The notes beneath the pieces were generated by a model. The model saw nothing but the letters and a program-made list of their open reading frames with translations, was not told the DNA's origin and made no database searches. Shown here one piece after another: positions 1 to 7,981 of a stretch of 25,413 nt of DNA. Every line of letters starts with the position of its first letter. The first letter of the stretch is position 1. A program made the position numbers and the translations under genes. The DNA is from CAZEAC01 sp964510065 (GTDB taxonomy: Bacteria; Bdellovibrionota_C; UBA2361; CAIXSY01). The DNA lies in the NCBI GenBank assembly GCA_964510065.1, contig CAZEAC010000063.1, positions 1 to 25,413 on the forward strand, read 5' to 3'.

Positions 1-131
1 TCGCGATGGGTTCGGTGCGTGAATGCCAAGCGATTCTGAGTCTCGCCGACTCCGAACAGTCCCAAGCCTGGAACGTGCTTGATGCAACTGCCGCGCATCT
101 TTTCAAACTAATTCAGTACTATCGGGGTTAG
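1..131 (+). CDS. Four-helix-bundle (S23 / rRNA intervening-sequence type) protein, C-terminal end
   Basis: An open frame enters from the left edge (codons in phase with base 3) and stops with TAG at 129-131, giving about 42 C-terminal residues. They include the stretch AMGSVRECQAIL and end in LFKLIQYYRG. The pattern of A-x-GS followed by E-C-x-A-x-L and a final amphipathic helix recalls the last two helices of the four-helix-bundle proteins first noticed in 23S rRNA intervening sequences. Their cellular role is unclear; distant relatives act as accessory proteins in diversity-generating retroelements. The assignment rests on recalled family pattern over a short fragment, so it is moderate. 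No retroelement reverse transcriptase or template repeat is visible in the window. Confidence 0.55.
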   Translation, partial: AMGSVRECQAILSLADSEQSQAWNVLDATAAHLFKLIQYYRG

Positions 132-276
132 CACCCCCTTTTAAGTTCTCTACTTGATGTCATCTTACAACCGAGCAATCCTGACATGCAGGTGCACGGG
201 AGATACCAATTACCCGGGGTCAATGAGCAATTACAATTGATCACGTTAGAATCGGATTTTATGAGCTGCGCCGGCG

Positions 277-1158
277 TCAATTTCCGCGATTTCGCTCCAA
301 GGGCGCGGCGACAAGTATGATTGCACCTAAGATCACCGAAAGTATGAGAAGCCACTTACCGCCAGTGCGAAGTGACTCCCGATACGATCCGGCGCGTTTT
401 AAGAGTTCGGCGCTTTCGACCCAGACTACTTCACAGGCGCCGTTCCCGGTATCTTCGCGCGTCGTGCTACTTTGCCTTGAATACTCGGGAAAATCTGCAC
501 GCCAATAGTTAATTAGTTTCCCAGTAAGCCTAATTTGGTCGCCAATTTTAAAATTTATGATCGTATTGCGCACTGAGTCATCAGCGGCAATGAGATGGTT
601 ATTCGAGATCTGGTTTTCTACTAAAGTAGACTCGGCGGTATTGTCGAGCGCTTGGTAGTGACATGACCAGGGCATGCTCCAGAATTTATGACGAAGATAA
701 ATTCCTGATCCAACATTTGCGCCCCAGACAAGGCAAATATCCCGGAAATCGACTGAATGTTTAGTGTGATAGGCATCAAATATACTTGAAATATCATTGT
801 GAGTGACCACCAGACCGCTAATATCATAAGTAGCGATCGGCTGAATCACGTATTTTTCATCGTGGTACTCAAATGAAAACGGCTTCTCGGTAATTGACTG
901 CTGGATTGGGTTTCTTCGCACATTCTTGTCGATATTCATCTTTCGCTCGAATCGATCGACGATATAAGCTCCGCTTACATACAGCACAAACCCGGTATAG
1001 AGTCCAATGCGCGAGAGCTGACGAAGTCTTTTCCACAAAAGGCGCTTCGGTGTGACGGCGCGCGCTGCGGCACGTTGAGGAGCCATAGGCGGAGCTTTCT
1101 TGGTCTCGGGCGCTCGCGGCTTTTTTGGCGGGGTGGACTCTTCTAGTTCAAAATCCAT
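277..1158 (-). CDS. Hypothetical two-helix membrane protein
   Basis: A 293-residue protein of unknown function. It begins with a Lys/Pro/Ala-rich, positively charged tail (about residues 1-50), then one membrane helix (about 52-70), a large polar domain, and a second membrane helix near the C-terminus (about 268-288) with a short Arg/Asn-rich tail. Both ends therefore probably face the cytoplasm with the middle domain outside. The segment HLIAADDSVRN, followed shortly by IGDQIRLTGKLI, resembles a motif I recall from uncharacterised proteobacterial membrane proteins (HLIPANDxV...VGQxVxLxGYLV), but I have no family name for it. The frame also extends to a GTG at 1257. I prefer the ATG at 1158 because a TATGAT hexamer lies 9 bases upstream of it and the extra residues look unrelated to the protein. 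Confidence 0.75.
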   Translation of the reverse strand: MDFELEESTPPKKPRAPETKKAPPMAPQRAAARAVTPKRLLWKRLRQLSRIGLYTGFVLYVSGAYIVDRFERKMNIDKNVRRNPIQQSITEKPFSFEYHDEKYVIQPIATYDISGLVVTHNDISSIFDAYHTKHSVDFRDICLVWGANVGSGIYLRHKFWSMPWSCHYQALDNTAESTLVENQISNNHLIAADDSVRNTIINFKIGDQIRLTGKLINYWRADFPEYSRQSSTTREDTGNGACEVVWVESAELLKRAGSYRESLRTGGKWLLILSVILGAIILVAAPLERNRGN

Positions 1159-1167
1159 GTGTTTCGT

Positions 1168-1173
1168 ATCATA
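1168..1173 (-). promoter_or_regulatory. Candidate -10 box close to a start codon
   Basis: On the minus strand TATGAT (5 of 6 matches to TATAAT) is separated by only 9 bases from the ATG at 1158. No convincing -35 is visible 16-19 bases upstream, and there is no Shine-Dalgarno sequence. If real, the transcript would begin within two or three bases of the start codon. Confidence 0.3.
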
Positions 1174-1260
1174 TGGTCGACATAACTGCGGCGTAACATA
1201 AGTTGATAAATTTAAAGACAATCGGGCACTGCTGGTCGTTCGAATTGAAAAACGCACTTA

Positions 1261-1437
1261 GAGCGTGTTATGAACTTTTCTCCTGCTACGAGCCCCAATT
1301 CGCATTAGACTGCTTCGTTGGCCTAGTCGCGAGTACTCGCAAGCCTGGTAGGCTTGCTCCGCGCTCGCTCCGGCGGCCGCCTCGCATTCTCATGCGACTT
1401 GGCGCTCTCGCGACGGAAAAAAATTCATAGCACGCTC
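1261..1437. mobile_element. MITE-like element with terminal inverted repeats
   Basis: The left end GAGCGTGTTATGAA (1261-1274) and the reverse complement of the right end (GAGCGTGCTATGAA, from 1437 leftward) match at 13 of 14 positions, and both continue into a T-rich run. The flanks are TA on each side (1259-1260 and 1438-1439), consistent with a TA target duplication as used by IS630/Tc1-type and some IS5-type elements. There is no coding capacity. The interior is GC-rich and strongly palindromic: GCGAGTACTCGC is a perfect 12-bp palindrome, AAGCCT-GGT-AGGCTT is a hairpin, and GTCGCGAG is repeated inverted as CTCGCGAC near the right end. It looks like a non-autonomous miniature element lying between the membrane protein gene and the acylphosphatase gene. 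No second copy is present in this window. Confidence 0.7.
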
Positions 1438-1474
1438 TAGACTTGGCTCAGCTACTCATTGCTCATGTACAAGC

Positions 1475-1765
1475 TCAGCGATGAATCGAGAAATTAAGAA
1501 AGTTTCCGCTTGTGATGCCGCGCTCGACTATGACCTCGTCGACCCTTGATTGACGCGGGCCGGTGCGAATTCGATGAACCATTGCATCAACATCGGATTC
1601 TGGCCCTTCGATAACAGCCTCTACGGAGCCGTCAGGCAGATTTTGAACGAAACCGCGGAGCTTCAATGACTTTGCGGTCTGACAGGTCCACTCACGAAAG
1701 CCGACACCCTGCACTAGTCCGCGCACAAGCACATGGACCGCGATGTAGAATGGTGCGCGTTTCAC
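1475..1765 (-). CDS. acyP: Acylphosphatase
   Basis: A small cytosolic enzyme that hydrolyses the carboxyl-phosphate bond of acylphosphates. The diagnostic motif VRGLVQGVGFREW contains the phosphate-binding loop and its catalytic Arg. It is followed by LRGFVQNLPDGSVE, which carries the catalytic Asn, and by VEAVIEGPESDVD. These are the hallmarks of the acylphosphatase fold. From the chosen GTG the product is 96 residues, the usual family size. The frame can be extended seven codons to a TTG at 1786, but GGAA sits 5 bases before the GTG and homologues normally begin just before the first beta strand (V-H-V-L-V). It stands alone between the MITE-like element and a divergently read exported orphan. 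Confidence 0.9.
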   Translation of the reverse strand: MKRAPFYIAVHVLVRGLVQGVGFREWTCQTAKSLKLRGFVQNLPDGSVEAVIEGPESDVDAMVHRIRTGPRQSRVDEVIVERGITSGNFLNFSIHR

Positions 1766-1847
1766 AGTGTTCCAATCGAAAATCAATGGCCGAACGCATT
1801 GAGTAGCAACGAGCTTCAGAGTACCTTGTTATGAGGATTTCTGATAT

Positions 1848-2585
1848 ATGCAAAGTTTTCAGCGTCTTCATGTTCTTACTGCCGCCGCGCTTGCGGCCAT
1901 ATCAGTCCCAGCCGTAGCCACGGATCTGCGAGGTATCACGCCGAACATTGAACCTGTTGTGAGCAATATTCCGTTCTTTCAGTTATTGCGCCTTACATTT
2001 CCAACTAATGAACTTGGGAAATCAGTTGTCGCCGGATCGGATCTTTATTTTGCTCCGGCGCTACCGAATGTTAATTCCCAAGGATTCACGTGGCGCAGCT
2101 TTGATACGGGTGAGATCGGATTTACGGTTGAGCATAGTTTCCCTGATTGGCAGCGCGGTTCGGTGTGGATTCCGTTGAGAAGGCTCGGTGAAGACCCACA
2201 AATAGTTCTGGAAATGCCGCGAGGATTCCGCTCAGGTTTCCTCTGTGCGCTCGCGTCTTCGAATGCGCCTTGGGCGGGAATAGTGCACGGATCTATTCGA
2301 AATAATATTGAAAGAACGGGAGCGCAGAGTTGGCTGGTAAAAAGTACCATATACGAACTTCCTGGGCCCACCAGTACGAATCTTGGTCTCGGCTTTTATC
2401 GCGCCTATCAAGATGGAAGGGTCGATGCAGTGGCACAAGTTTCTCCACCCCATCAGTCCTTTACCCGAGTGGGCGTAAACTATTATGAATTGAACGGCAA
2501 TTACACAGTTTCGAACTCTCTTGGATTTGTCGCGCCAGCTTCGGGAGTCCCAGCAAATTGGAATGTCAGCGTGGGGAGCCCATGA
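1848..2585 (+). CDS. Exported hypothetical protein
   Basis: I do not recognise this 245-residue protein. Residues 1-24 form a clear Sec signal peptide: a short basic start, a hydrophobic stretch LTAAALAAISVPAVA, and an A-x-A type cleavage site before TDLRG. The mature part is rich in Ser, Gly, Asn, Pro and aromatic residues and predicted beta-rich, as in secreted or surface proteins. It has only one cysteine in the mature part, no lipobox and no visible enzyme motif. GAGGA at 1833-1837 lies 10 bases before the ATG and supports this start. It converges on the metzincin protease gene with only 25 bases between the two stops, so the two share a 3' region but not a transcript. Confidence 0.8.
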   Translation: MQSFQRLHVLTAAALAAISVPAVATDLRGITPNIEPVVSNIPFFQLLRLTFPTNELGKSVVAGSDLYFAPALPNVNSQGFTWRSFDTGEIGFTVEHSFPDWQRGSVWIPLRRLGEDPQIVLEMPRGFRSGFLCALASSNAPWAGIVHGSIRNNIERTGAQSWLVKSTIYELPGPTSTNLGLGFYRAYQDGRVDAVAQVSPPHQSFTRVGVNYYELNGNYTVSNSLGFVAPASGVPANWNVSVGSP

Positions 2586-2610
2586 GGCAGGTAGGAACAA
2601 TCAGGTACAT

Positions 2611-4011
2611 CTATTGAAGTAAGATCTGTTGGGGGACTCCGGGAAGAGCTCCCGCGGAGCAATTATAGTTTATTTCAATCTCGGCGCTTGTGTTAGCATC
2701 GCTATGGCTCAATTGGCGAACTTCTATCTTATCTGTTGCATTACTGAAGGTCTGGCCGTCCGAGAGTGCCGCCAGGTGATATGTCCAATTCGCGCTAGTG
2801 CCCTCAAAGGTATGTATGTTCGTGGTCCTGTCGTAGTTCGCATTGAGACCAGTTGAATAGGGGCCAATTCGCGCGCGATACGAAATGTAATACTTAGTTT
2901 TCCCGTCAGCCGACGGAAGCATTACTACCTTTCGAAATGTATCATTTGTCGGAGTGGCTTCCAACGCGTTAAGCGTGAAACGCTGCGCACACCCCGAACT
3001 CAATGTTGCGAAGTCATAGCTTTGGATCCACCCCATCTGCATGGCATGCGGAGCGTTGAAGAAGCGATAACCAAAACCGCTCCTACCCATAAGGCATGAA
3101 ATATCTCCGTATTCGTCCCCGTTTCCTGATGCGTGATGCATTCCGATATTATGACCTAATTCATGGGCGTAGATATCGACATACTGGCAATAGGCGCCGT
3201 TAACCCAGGTTCTTGGCGCGGACCCTCCGATGCTTCCGTAGCCACCCCAACTGCAAGGTGTGCCTCCCGGAATTACGTAAACTCTGTGCTGATAATTTGA
3301 GGTGTTGAAACCTTTTGCTAAGGCAGCACTGTCTGCCGCATTCGCCCACGTTGTGTTATCGCAGGTCGATCCAACCGTATTGCTTATGCTTACGTCGATT
3401 ACGTCCGGCGTTCCGTCATTATTGCCGTCGCCGTTAAAGGAAAATGCTGCATACGAAGCCGCACGATACATACCACTTAGATTTGATGTTCCAGTGAACA
3501 GTAGCTCTGCTATGTTCGTGGTACTGCACGCAATTGGACTTGTTCCGGGCATGGCGATCCGCATGACCAGGATTTTTCTAGTTCCGGTAACAGCTTCGGC
3601 AATTTCCGCAGGAGCAGTCACTGTTACGGAGCCATCGCCTGCAGGAACAAATATATCTTCCACCTGCTCAGCTTTTTTTCCACGAATTTTTACTTTGTCA
3701 CCGGCCTTTATAGAGCCCGGATCGCTTTCAAAAAATACTCGGAAGCGTCGGCCGCGAATGTCCCTGATGTAATATCTAATCAGTGAGTGGTTTTTATCGA
3801 AGTGATCGGCAACTTCAACCTCTAGATCGCCACTCATGTTAAAGGGGCTGCCGCGACGGGACACGTCATCTCCAGTATGATCCTCGCCCTCATGGGCGTG
3901 CGACAGATTTGAAACGAGGACAAGTAAAAAGAAGAGAGGCACTAGATAGGACTGGAGTCCTGGTGAACTAGGGTGTGTAGCGGAGGGAAATGGACAATCC
4001 ACGAACTTCAT
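2611..4011 (-). CDS. Secreted zinc metalloprotease, gametolysin-like (peptidase M11), metzincin
   Basis: A predicted exported zinc endopeptidase of 466 residues. Residues 20-36 are a hydrophobic signal core with likely cleavage after SHA, giving a mature N-terminus rich in His, Glu and Asp. A small beta-rich domain follows (about 58-140). The catalytic domain has HELGHNIGMHH at 283-293, the HExxHxxGxxH metzincin signature with zinc ligands His283, His287 and His293 and catalytic Glu284. After it come EYGDISCLMG, whose Met308 fits the Met-turn, and YYISYRARIGPYS. EYGD-x-S-x-x-MG just after the zinc motif is the pattern I associate with peptidase M11 (gametolysin). The protein is Cys-containing, consistent with disulfides outside the cytoplasm. 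I chose the ATG at 4011 because AAAGG lies just upstream and it begins a proper signal peptide; the frame is open up to 4086. Confidence 0.85.
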   Translation of the reverse strand: MKFVDCPFPSATHPSSPGLQSYLVPLFFLLVLVSNLSHAHEGEDHTGDDVSRRGSPFNMSGDLEVEVADHFDKNHSLIRYYIRDIRGRRFRVFFESDPGSIKAGDKVKIRGKKAEQVEDIFVPAGDGSVTVTAPAEIAEAVTGTRKILVMRIAMPGTSPIACSTTNIAELLFTGTSNLSGMYRAASYAAFSFNGDGNNDGTPDVIDVSISNTVGSTCDNTTWANAADSAALAKGFNTSNYQHRVYVIPGGTPCSWGGYGSIGGSAPRTWVNGAYCQYVDIYAHELGHNIGMHHASGNGDEYGDISCLMGRSGFGYRFFNAPHAMQMGWIQSYDFATLSSGCAQRFTLNALEATPTNDTFRKVVMLPSADGKTKYYISYRARIGPYSTGLNANYDRTTNIHTFEGTSANWTYHLAALSDGQTFSNATDKIEVRQLSHSDANTSAEIEINYNCSAGALPGVPQQILLQ

Positions 4012-4328
4012 GAAGCCTTTAGAATTCAAGCGATAAATCAGGGCCTTACGCGAGCTGTTCGACCTCACCACGTATTCGAGCAGCAATGGCGGTGCTCATG
4101 CAATCTCCGTGCCTATAAAAATAGTCCTGTCATTGCAGTTTCCCCAAGCGCTAAAGACAGTCTCGACAAAATAGTAACAATTGCAACTTGTAACTATAAG
4201 ATCGCTTTAGAAAATTCAGAGCCATTTCGATTATTTGAACTGCAGTACGCCAAGCATTGGAAAGCGCAGGCAGTGATTCCGCTTTTGACACACGACGTTG
4301 GTCTTGCGTTGTTTGATTTAGGAAATTT
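4012..4328. other. Divergent intergenic region, protease / PilB-like gene
   Basis: A 317-base gap between divergently read genes. It is moderately AT-rich and no reading frame within it looks like a gene. On the plus side TTGACA stands at 4285-4290, a perfect -35 hexamer, but nothing resembling TATAAT follows at 16-18 bases, so I do not call a promoter. AGGA at 4320-4323 is a good ribosome binding site for the ATG at 4329. On the minus side AAAGG precedes the protease start. I saw no terminator, RNA gene or obvious operator. Confidence 0.5.
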
Positions 4329-6590
4329 ATGGCCGATAACCAAGAGATTCTCGAGCGCTCATTGGAAGTGCAGACCGCCCTTAATCAGGTAGCCCGTATT
4401 GTGCATGATGCTGACACCTTCGCTGAGGTTATGCCTGCCGTGGAAAGCGAACTTTTAAAAGTGCTGGGAGCCGAGCGAGTAACCATTTATCAGAAGACTC
4501 GTAACTCAAAAGAGATCATCTCGCGCTTTAAAACTGGAACCGAAATTAAAGAGATCCGAGTGCCTCTTACCACCGCAACGATAAGCGGCTTTGTCGCGCT
4601 TGGACAGAAGTGCCTTGTGATCAGAGATGCTTACGATAGCGGCGAGCTTAAGGCGATACATAATGACCTTGCCTTCGGGAAGAGTTTTGATCAGAAAAGT
4701 GGCTTCCGGACTCGTTCTGTCCTGGCGGTTCCCATTAAATTTCAAAATGTACTTCTTGGCGTGATGCAGGTGCTCAATCGAAAAGATGGTGCTTCTTTTT
4801 CTGAAAGGGATCTCAAAATCGCGGAGGAAGTCGGCTGGATTCTTGGTCAAAAGTTTCGCTACGAGCTAAGCAGCACGAAGAGTCCCTATGAGCACCTAGT
4901 GCAGACAAAACGAATAAAGCAGGAAGTACTCGATGAGTTTATCGCGCGTTCGGAAAAGGAGCGGAAATCAGTGATCGAGATGCTTCTTACTGAAGGGGGA
5001 ATCTCGCGTGCTGAGATGGGATCTTCTCTCGAACGATTTTATCAGACGCCGTATCAGCCGTATGACCCGTCTATTGTCATCCCCCGAGAACTGCTTTCGG
5101 GGGTCAAGGAAAGCTACCTCTTAAGTAGCCTTTGGGTCCCGCTTCAAGGAGACAAAGAGGAAGTAACGGTGTTAATTGATGATCCAACTGATGCCAGCCG
5201 AATAATGGAAATTCAGCGAATCTTGCATGCGAAACGCTATGTCTTTAAGGTCGGCTTTGCCGACGATATTCGACGCTTCTTAGGGCAAAACGCAGGCCCG
5301 GCTGCTGGTGAAAATGCTGCGATAAGTGACCTTGTCGAGAAACTGGCCGAGGAAGAAGCCCCAGATGAGCAAATAACCTCTGAAGCCGTTGATGAGAGCG
5401 CTGCAGTTGTAATTCAGCTTGTGAACAAAATGATCATTGAGGCCTATGATTTTCGCGCTTCCGATATCCATGTCGAACCGGGAAAGGGTAAAGCAAGCGC
5501 GAACGTGCGAATTCGTGTAGATGGCGACTGCCGCACGCTATTTTCTATCCCCGCGACGCACATCCAAGCTGTGGTTTCCAGAATAAAAATAATGAGTGGT
5601 CTCGATATCTCGGAGCGTCGAAAACCGCAGGATGGAAAGTGTACTTTGAAATTTCGCGGCACGACGGTCGAGCTTCGAATAGCGACTCTTCCCACGGTGA
5701 ATGGAGAATCGGTGGTGCTTCGAATTCTCTCGTCATCAGAACCGTTGCCGCTTGATAAGCTTGCACTTTCAACTCGGAACCTTGAAAAACTCGTGAATTT
5801 GGTCACTCGTCCACATGGACTTTTCCTTGTGGTCGGCCCGACCGGCTCTGGAAAGACGACGACGTTGCATGGTGTGTTGGCGTATATTAATAAGCCAGAC
5901 ACGAAGATTTGGACTGCTGAAGATCCCGTTGAAATAACGCAGCCTGGTTTGCAGCAGCTGCAGGTTCAACCCAAGATCGGACTCGATTTCGCTGGGGCAC
6001 TTCGCGCCTTCCTTCGCGCCGATCCCGACGTGATCATGATCGGAGAAATGCGCGATCAGGAAACCGCTCACGCCGGTGTCGAAGCGTCGCTGACCGGCCA
6101 TCTAGTATTGTCGACTTTGCATACTAATTCCGCGCCGGAAACCGTGGTACGGCTATTGGACCTTGGGCTTGATCCAGCCAGCTTTTCCGACGCACTTCTT
6201 GGCGTGCTAGCGCAGCGTTTGGTGCGAACGTTGTGCGCGGATTGCAAGACTCCCAAGGCAGTAACTCAAGAGGAGTGCGATATTTTGAAGCGTTATTATG
6301 GAGAGGAGCACTTTGCGGAGGTTGGCATACATGTCGGGCAGACCAAGCTCTATCGAGCAGTAGGATGCAAAGCTTGTGGAGGTACCGGCTATCGCGGCCG
6401 GGTTGGCATTCATGAGTTGCTTTTTAACAACGAAGCCATGCGCACGTTGGTGTATCGGCGCGCTTCAGCAGGAGAGATACGAGCTGTTGCGATTGATGCG
6501 GGAATGCGCACGCTCATGCAAGATGCAATTTCAAAACTCGTTGCCGGACTCACGGACCTTGAGCAGATACGAAATATTGCGATAAGTTAG
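4329..6590 (+). CDS. GspE/PilB-family secretion ATPase with N-terminal GAF domain
   Basis: A hexameric-type ATPase of the kind that powers type IV pilus assembly or type II secretion from the cytoplasmic face of the inner membrane. Residues 1-175 form a GAF domain (…VPIKFQNVLLGVMQVLN…), a ligand- or redox-sensing module. Residues about 190-320 resemble the MshEN/T2SSE N-terminal domain. The ATPase core follows: Walker A GPTGSGKTT (503-511), Asp box TAEDPVE (529-535), Walker B region DVIMIGEMRDQET (567-579) and His box GHLVLSTLHTNS (590-601). Two CxxC pairs (636/639 and 680/683) form the zinc-binding element typical of PilB and GspE. All key motifs are intact at 753 residues. AGGA five to six bases before the ATG supports the start. 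No pilin, PilC or secretin gene is nearby, so whether it serves pili or secretion cannot be said. Confidence 0.93.
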   Translation: MADNQEILERSLEVQTALNQVARIVHDADTFAEVMPAVESELLKVLGAERVTIYQKTRNSKEIISRFKTGTEIKEIRVPLTTATISGFVALGQKCLVIRDAYDSGELKAIHNDLAFGKSFDQKSGFRTRSVLAVPIKFQNVLLGVMQVLNRKDGASFSERDLKIAEEVGWILGQKFRYELSSTKSPYEHLVQTKRIKQEVLDEFIARSEKERKSVIEMLLTEGGISRAEMGSSLERFYQTPYQPYDPSIVIPRELLSGVKESYLLSSLWVPLQGDKEEVTVLIDDPTDASRIMEIQRILHAKRYVFKVGFADDIRRFLGQNAGPAAGENAAISDLVEKLAEEEAPDEQITSEAVDESAAVVIQLVNKMIIEAYDFRASDIHVEPGKGKASANVRIRVDGDCRTLFSIPATHIQAVVSRIKIMSGLDISERRKPQDGKCTLKFRGTTVELRIATLPTVNGESVVLRILSSSEPLPLDKLALSTRNLEKLVNLVTRPHGLFLVVGPTGSGKTTTLHGVLAYINKPDTKIWTAEDPVEITQPGLQQLQVQPKIGLDFAGALRAFLRADPDVIMIGEMRDQETAHAGVEASLTGHLVLSTLHTNSAPETVVRLLDLGLDPASFSDALLGVLAQRLVRTLCADCKTPKAVTQEECDILKRYYGEEHFAEVGIHVGQTKLYRAVGCKACGGTGYRGRVGIHELLFNNEAMRTLVYRRASAGEIRAVAIDAGMRTLMQDAISKLVAGLTDLEQIRNIAIS

Positions 6591-6690
6591 CTGGCTTTTA
6601 GTTCAGGGTGCAGTAACTCAAATTCGGATAAAAATTGGCTGTCCAGTCCATTCGCAGCATTTGGAGCGGCCTCCTTAAGATGAGTCACAA

Positions 6691-7782
6691 TTACGATATT
6701 TCGATAATATAATCGAGATCGCTCGGCGTGTTGTCGTTAGCTGGTCTTGAATTCCAGAATTTGAAGACAAGCTTTGCGGACTGCGCCGAAATGAAAATGC
6801 CATCGGCCTCGGGCGTGGGAGGGCTTGCGTTATTACAACCGCCGGGATGCCTACATGAACCGCCTACATGAATCATATGATTGAGCGGAAAGGGCGATGT
6901 ATGAGGCTGAATTGTAATGCCCGTGGATTGTTGTGAAGAAAGCTGCACATACTGAAAGCCTAGATCATGCGGATTAGTGAGACTAAAGATCAGCTCAAAC
7001 GTTCGGCAATCGGAAGTAAGATACCCCCTAGAGTGCCAGAGCTCTAAGTAGGGCTTTGTATTGTAGGCAATGTGGGCCTGGCGTTTCGCCGGAAAATAAA
7101 TAAGGTCACTGGGGGGAGTCCATGCGTCCTGTGCTAAAGAATCTAAGTTTTCCTGTCTAATGGAGGGAAGGGGTTCCTTAAAACAACCTGTGGGGACAAG
7201 CCACATCGTAACTAACACCAGGGGATTAAGAATTGGCTGAGAAAGAAGGCTAACTCCTCGCGGCGCATTGAGGCCGCCAAAATCGGTGGTCGGGTAATAA
7301 TCCGAAAGAAAGAGAGCCGTAAGTCCCCACCAGGGTCGCCGATCGCCGATGCTGCCGTACACTTTTGCCGAAGGAATGTACGGACTCGCGATAACTCCAG
7401 GGACTCGTGCCACTGCCTGCGAACGCAGAGCAATAATTTCATCGCGAGTAAGAGCGTCAAAATCTTGCATCGGGACGGTTGGTATCTTTATCTCGTGGGT
7501 TGTCGCTTGATCGCCTAGCAAAAGATGATTGCTATTTGGATGAGAATTTGACGGGCTCAAATTAAACGACTGAAATTCCGGAAGGATGCGAAGCGTCACC
7601 CCTGCGATAAGAATGCCCAGCAGCAATGCTACAAATATTTTGGAGGCGGGATGGGCCATGTTGAGTGACCAGCCATAGCCAAACTGCTTTCGGATAAATA
7701 TATGGGGAGACGTTTGATCATAAAATCCCGACCAGCGTGAGCGGCGATTGCCTTCTTTGGCGATTTCTCCTTTTCTGCCCAT
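6691..7782 (-). CDS. Hypothetical single-pass membrane protein
   Basis: A 363-residue protein I cannot assign. The N-terminal 41 residues are basic; a hydrophobic helix follows at about 48-66 (IFVALLLGILIAGVTL), so the remaining 300 residues probably lie in the periplasm. This part is rich in Pro, Ser and aromatic residues, with an ordered-looking segment VYGSIGDRRPWWGLTALFLS and a Cys/Gly-rich loop, GGSCRHPGGCNN. No catalytic motif stands out. A second possible start, ATG at 7659, would make the hydrophobic segment a standard N-terminal anchor or signal peptide. The ATG at 7782 is kept because GGGA lies 5 bases upstream. It converges with the PilB-like gene 100 bases away and lies downstream of the intrinsic terminator at 7889-7914, so it probably has its own promoter. 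Confidence 0.7.
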   Translation of the reverse strand: MGRKGEIAKEGNRRSRWSGFYDQTSPHIFIRKQFGYGWSLNMAHPASKIFVALLLGILIAGVTLRILPEFQSFNLSPSNSHPNSNHLLLGDQATTHEIKIPTVPMQDFDALTRDEIIALRSQAVARVPGVIASPYIPSAKVYGSIGDRRPWWGLTALFLSDYYPTTDFGGLNAPRGVSLLSQPILNPLVLVTMWLVPTGCFKEPLPSIRQENLDSLAQDAWTPPSDLIYFPAKRQAHIAYNTKPYLELWHSRGYLTSDCRTFELIFSLTNPHDLGFQYVQLSSQQSTGITIQPHTSPFPLNHMIHVGGSCRHPGGCNNASPPTPEADGIFISAQSAKLVFKFWNSRPANDNTPSDLDYIIEIS

Positions 7783-7888
7783 GTTAGTCCCGAGAATTCA
7801 CTCGAATTGTCTTAAAGTTTATACACGTACCGGTTTCATAATTTTCTTGATGGCGTTGCGACAAGTCCGGGTTGGTATCGTCACCGCC

Positions 7889-7914
7889 AAAAAGCCCCCG
7901 GAGGGGGCCTTTAT
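7889..7914 (-). terminator. Strong intrinsic terminator
   Basis: Read on the minus strand, AAAG then GCCCCC-TCC-GGGGGC is followed by TTTTT. The GC stem is six perfect pairs with a 3-base loop, and it extends by a G-U wobble and three A-U pairs into the T tract. This is a textbook rho-independent terminator about 70 bases past the stop of the gene at 7982-9223. On the plus strand the hairpin is followed only by CTTTAT, so it could act weakly in that direction. Confidence 0.9.
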
Positions 7915-7981
7915 CCGTATGAGAGCTACTGTGTGTATTGCGTTCATCGTGAAGTCCCCCGGTTGCAGAAGGTGATGTGGC

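Noticed and set aside
3302..3772. Plus-strand open frame of 156 codons inside the protease gene
   Set aside because: It is antisense to the conserved part of the metzincin protease and shows no family resemblance.
4285..4290. Perfect TTGACA before the PilB-like gene
   Set aside because: The sequence 16-18 bases downstream has no acceptable -10 hexamer, so a promoter is not supported.
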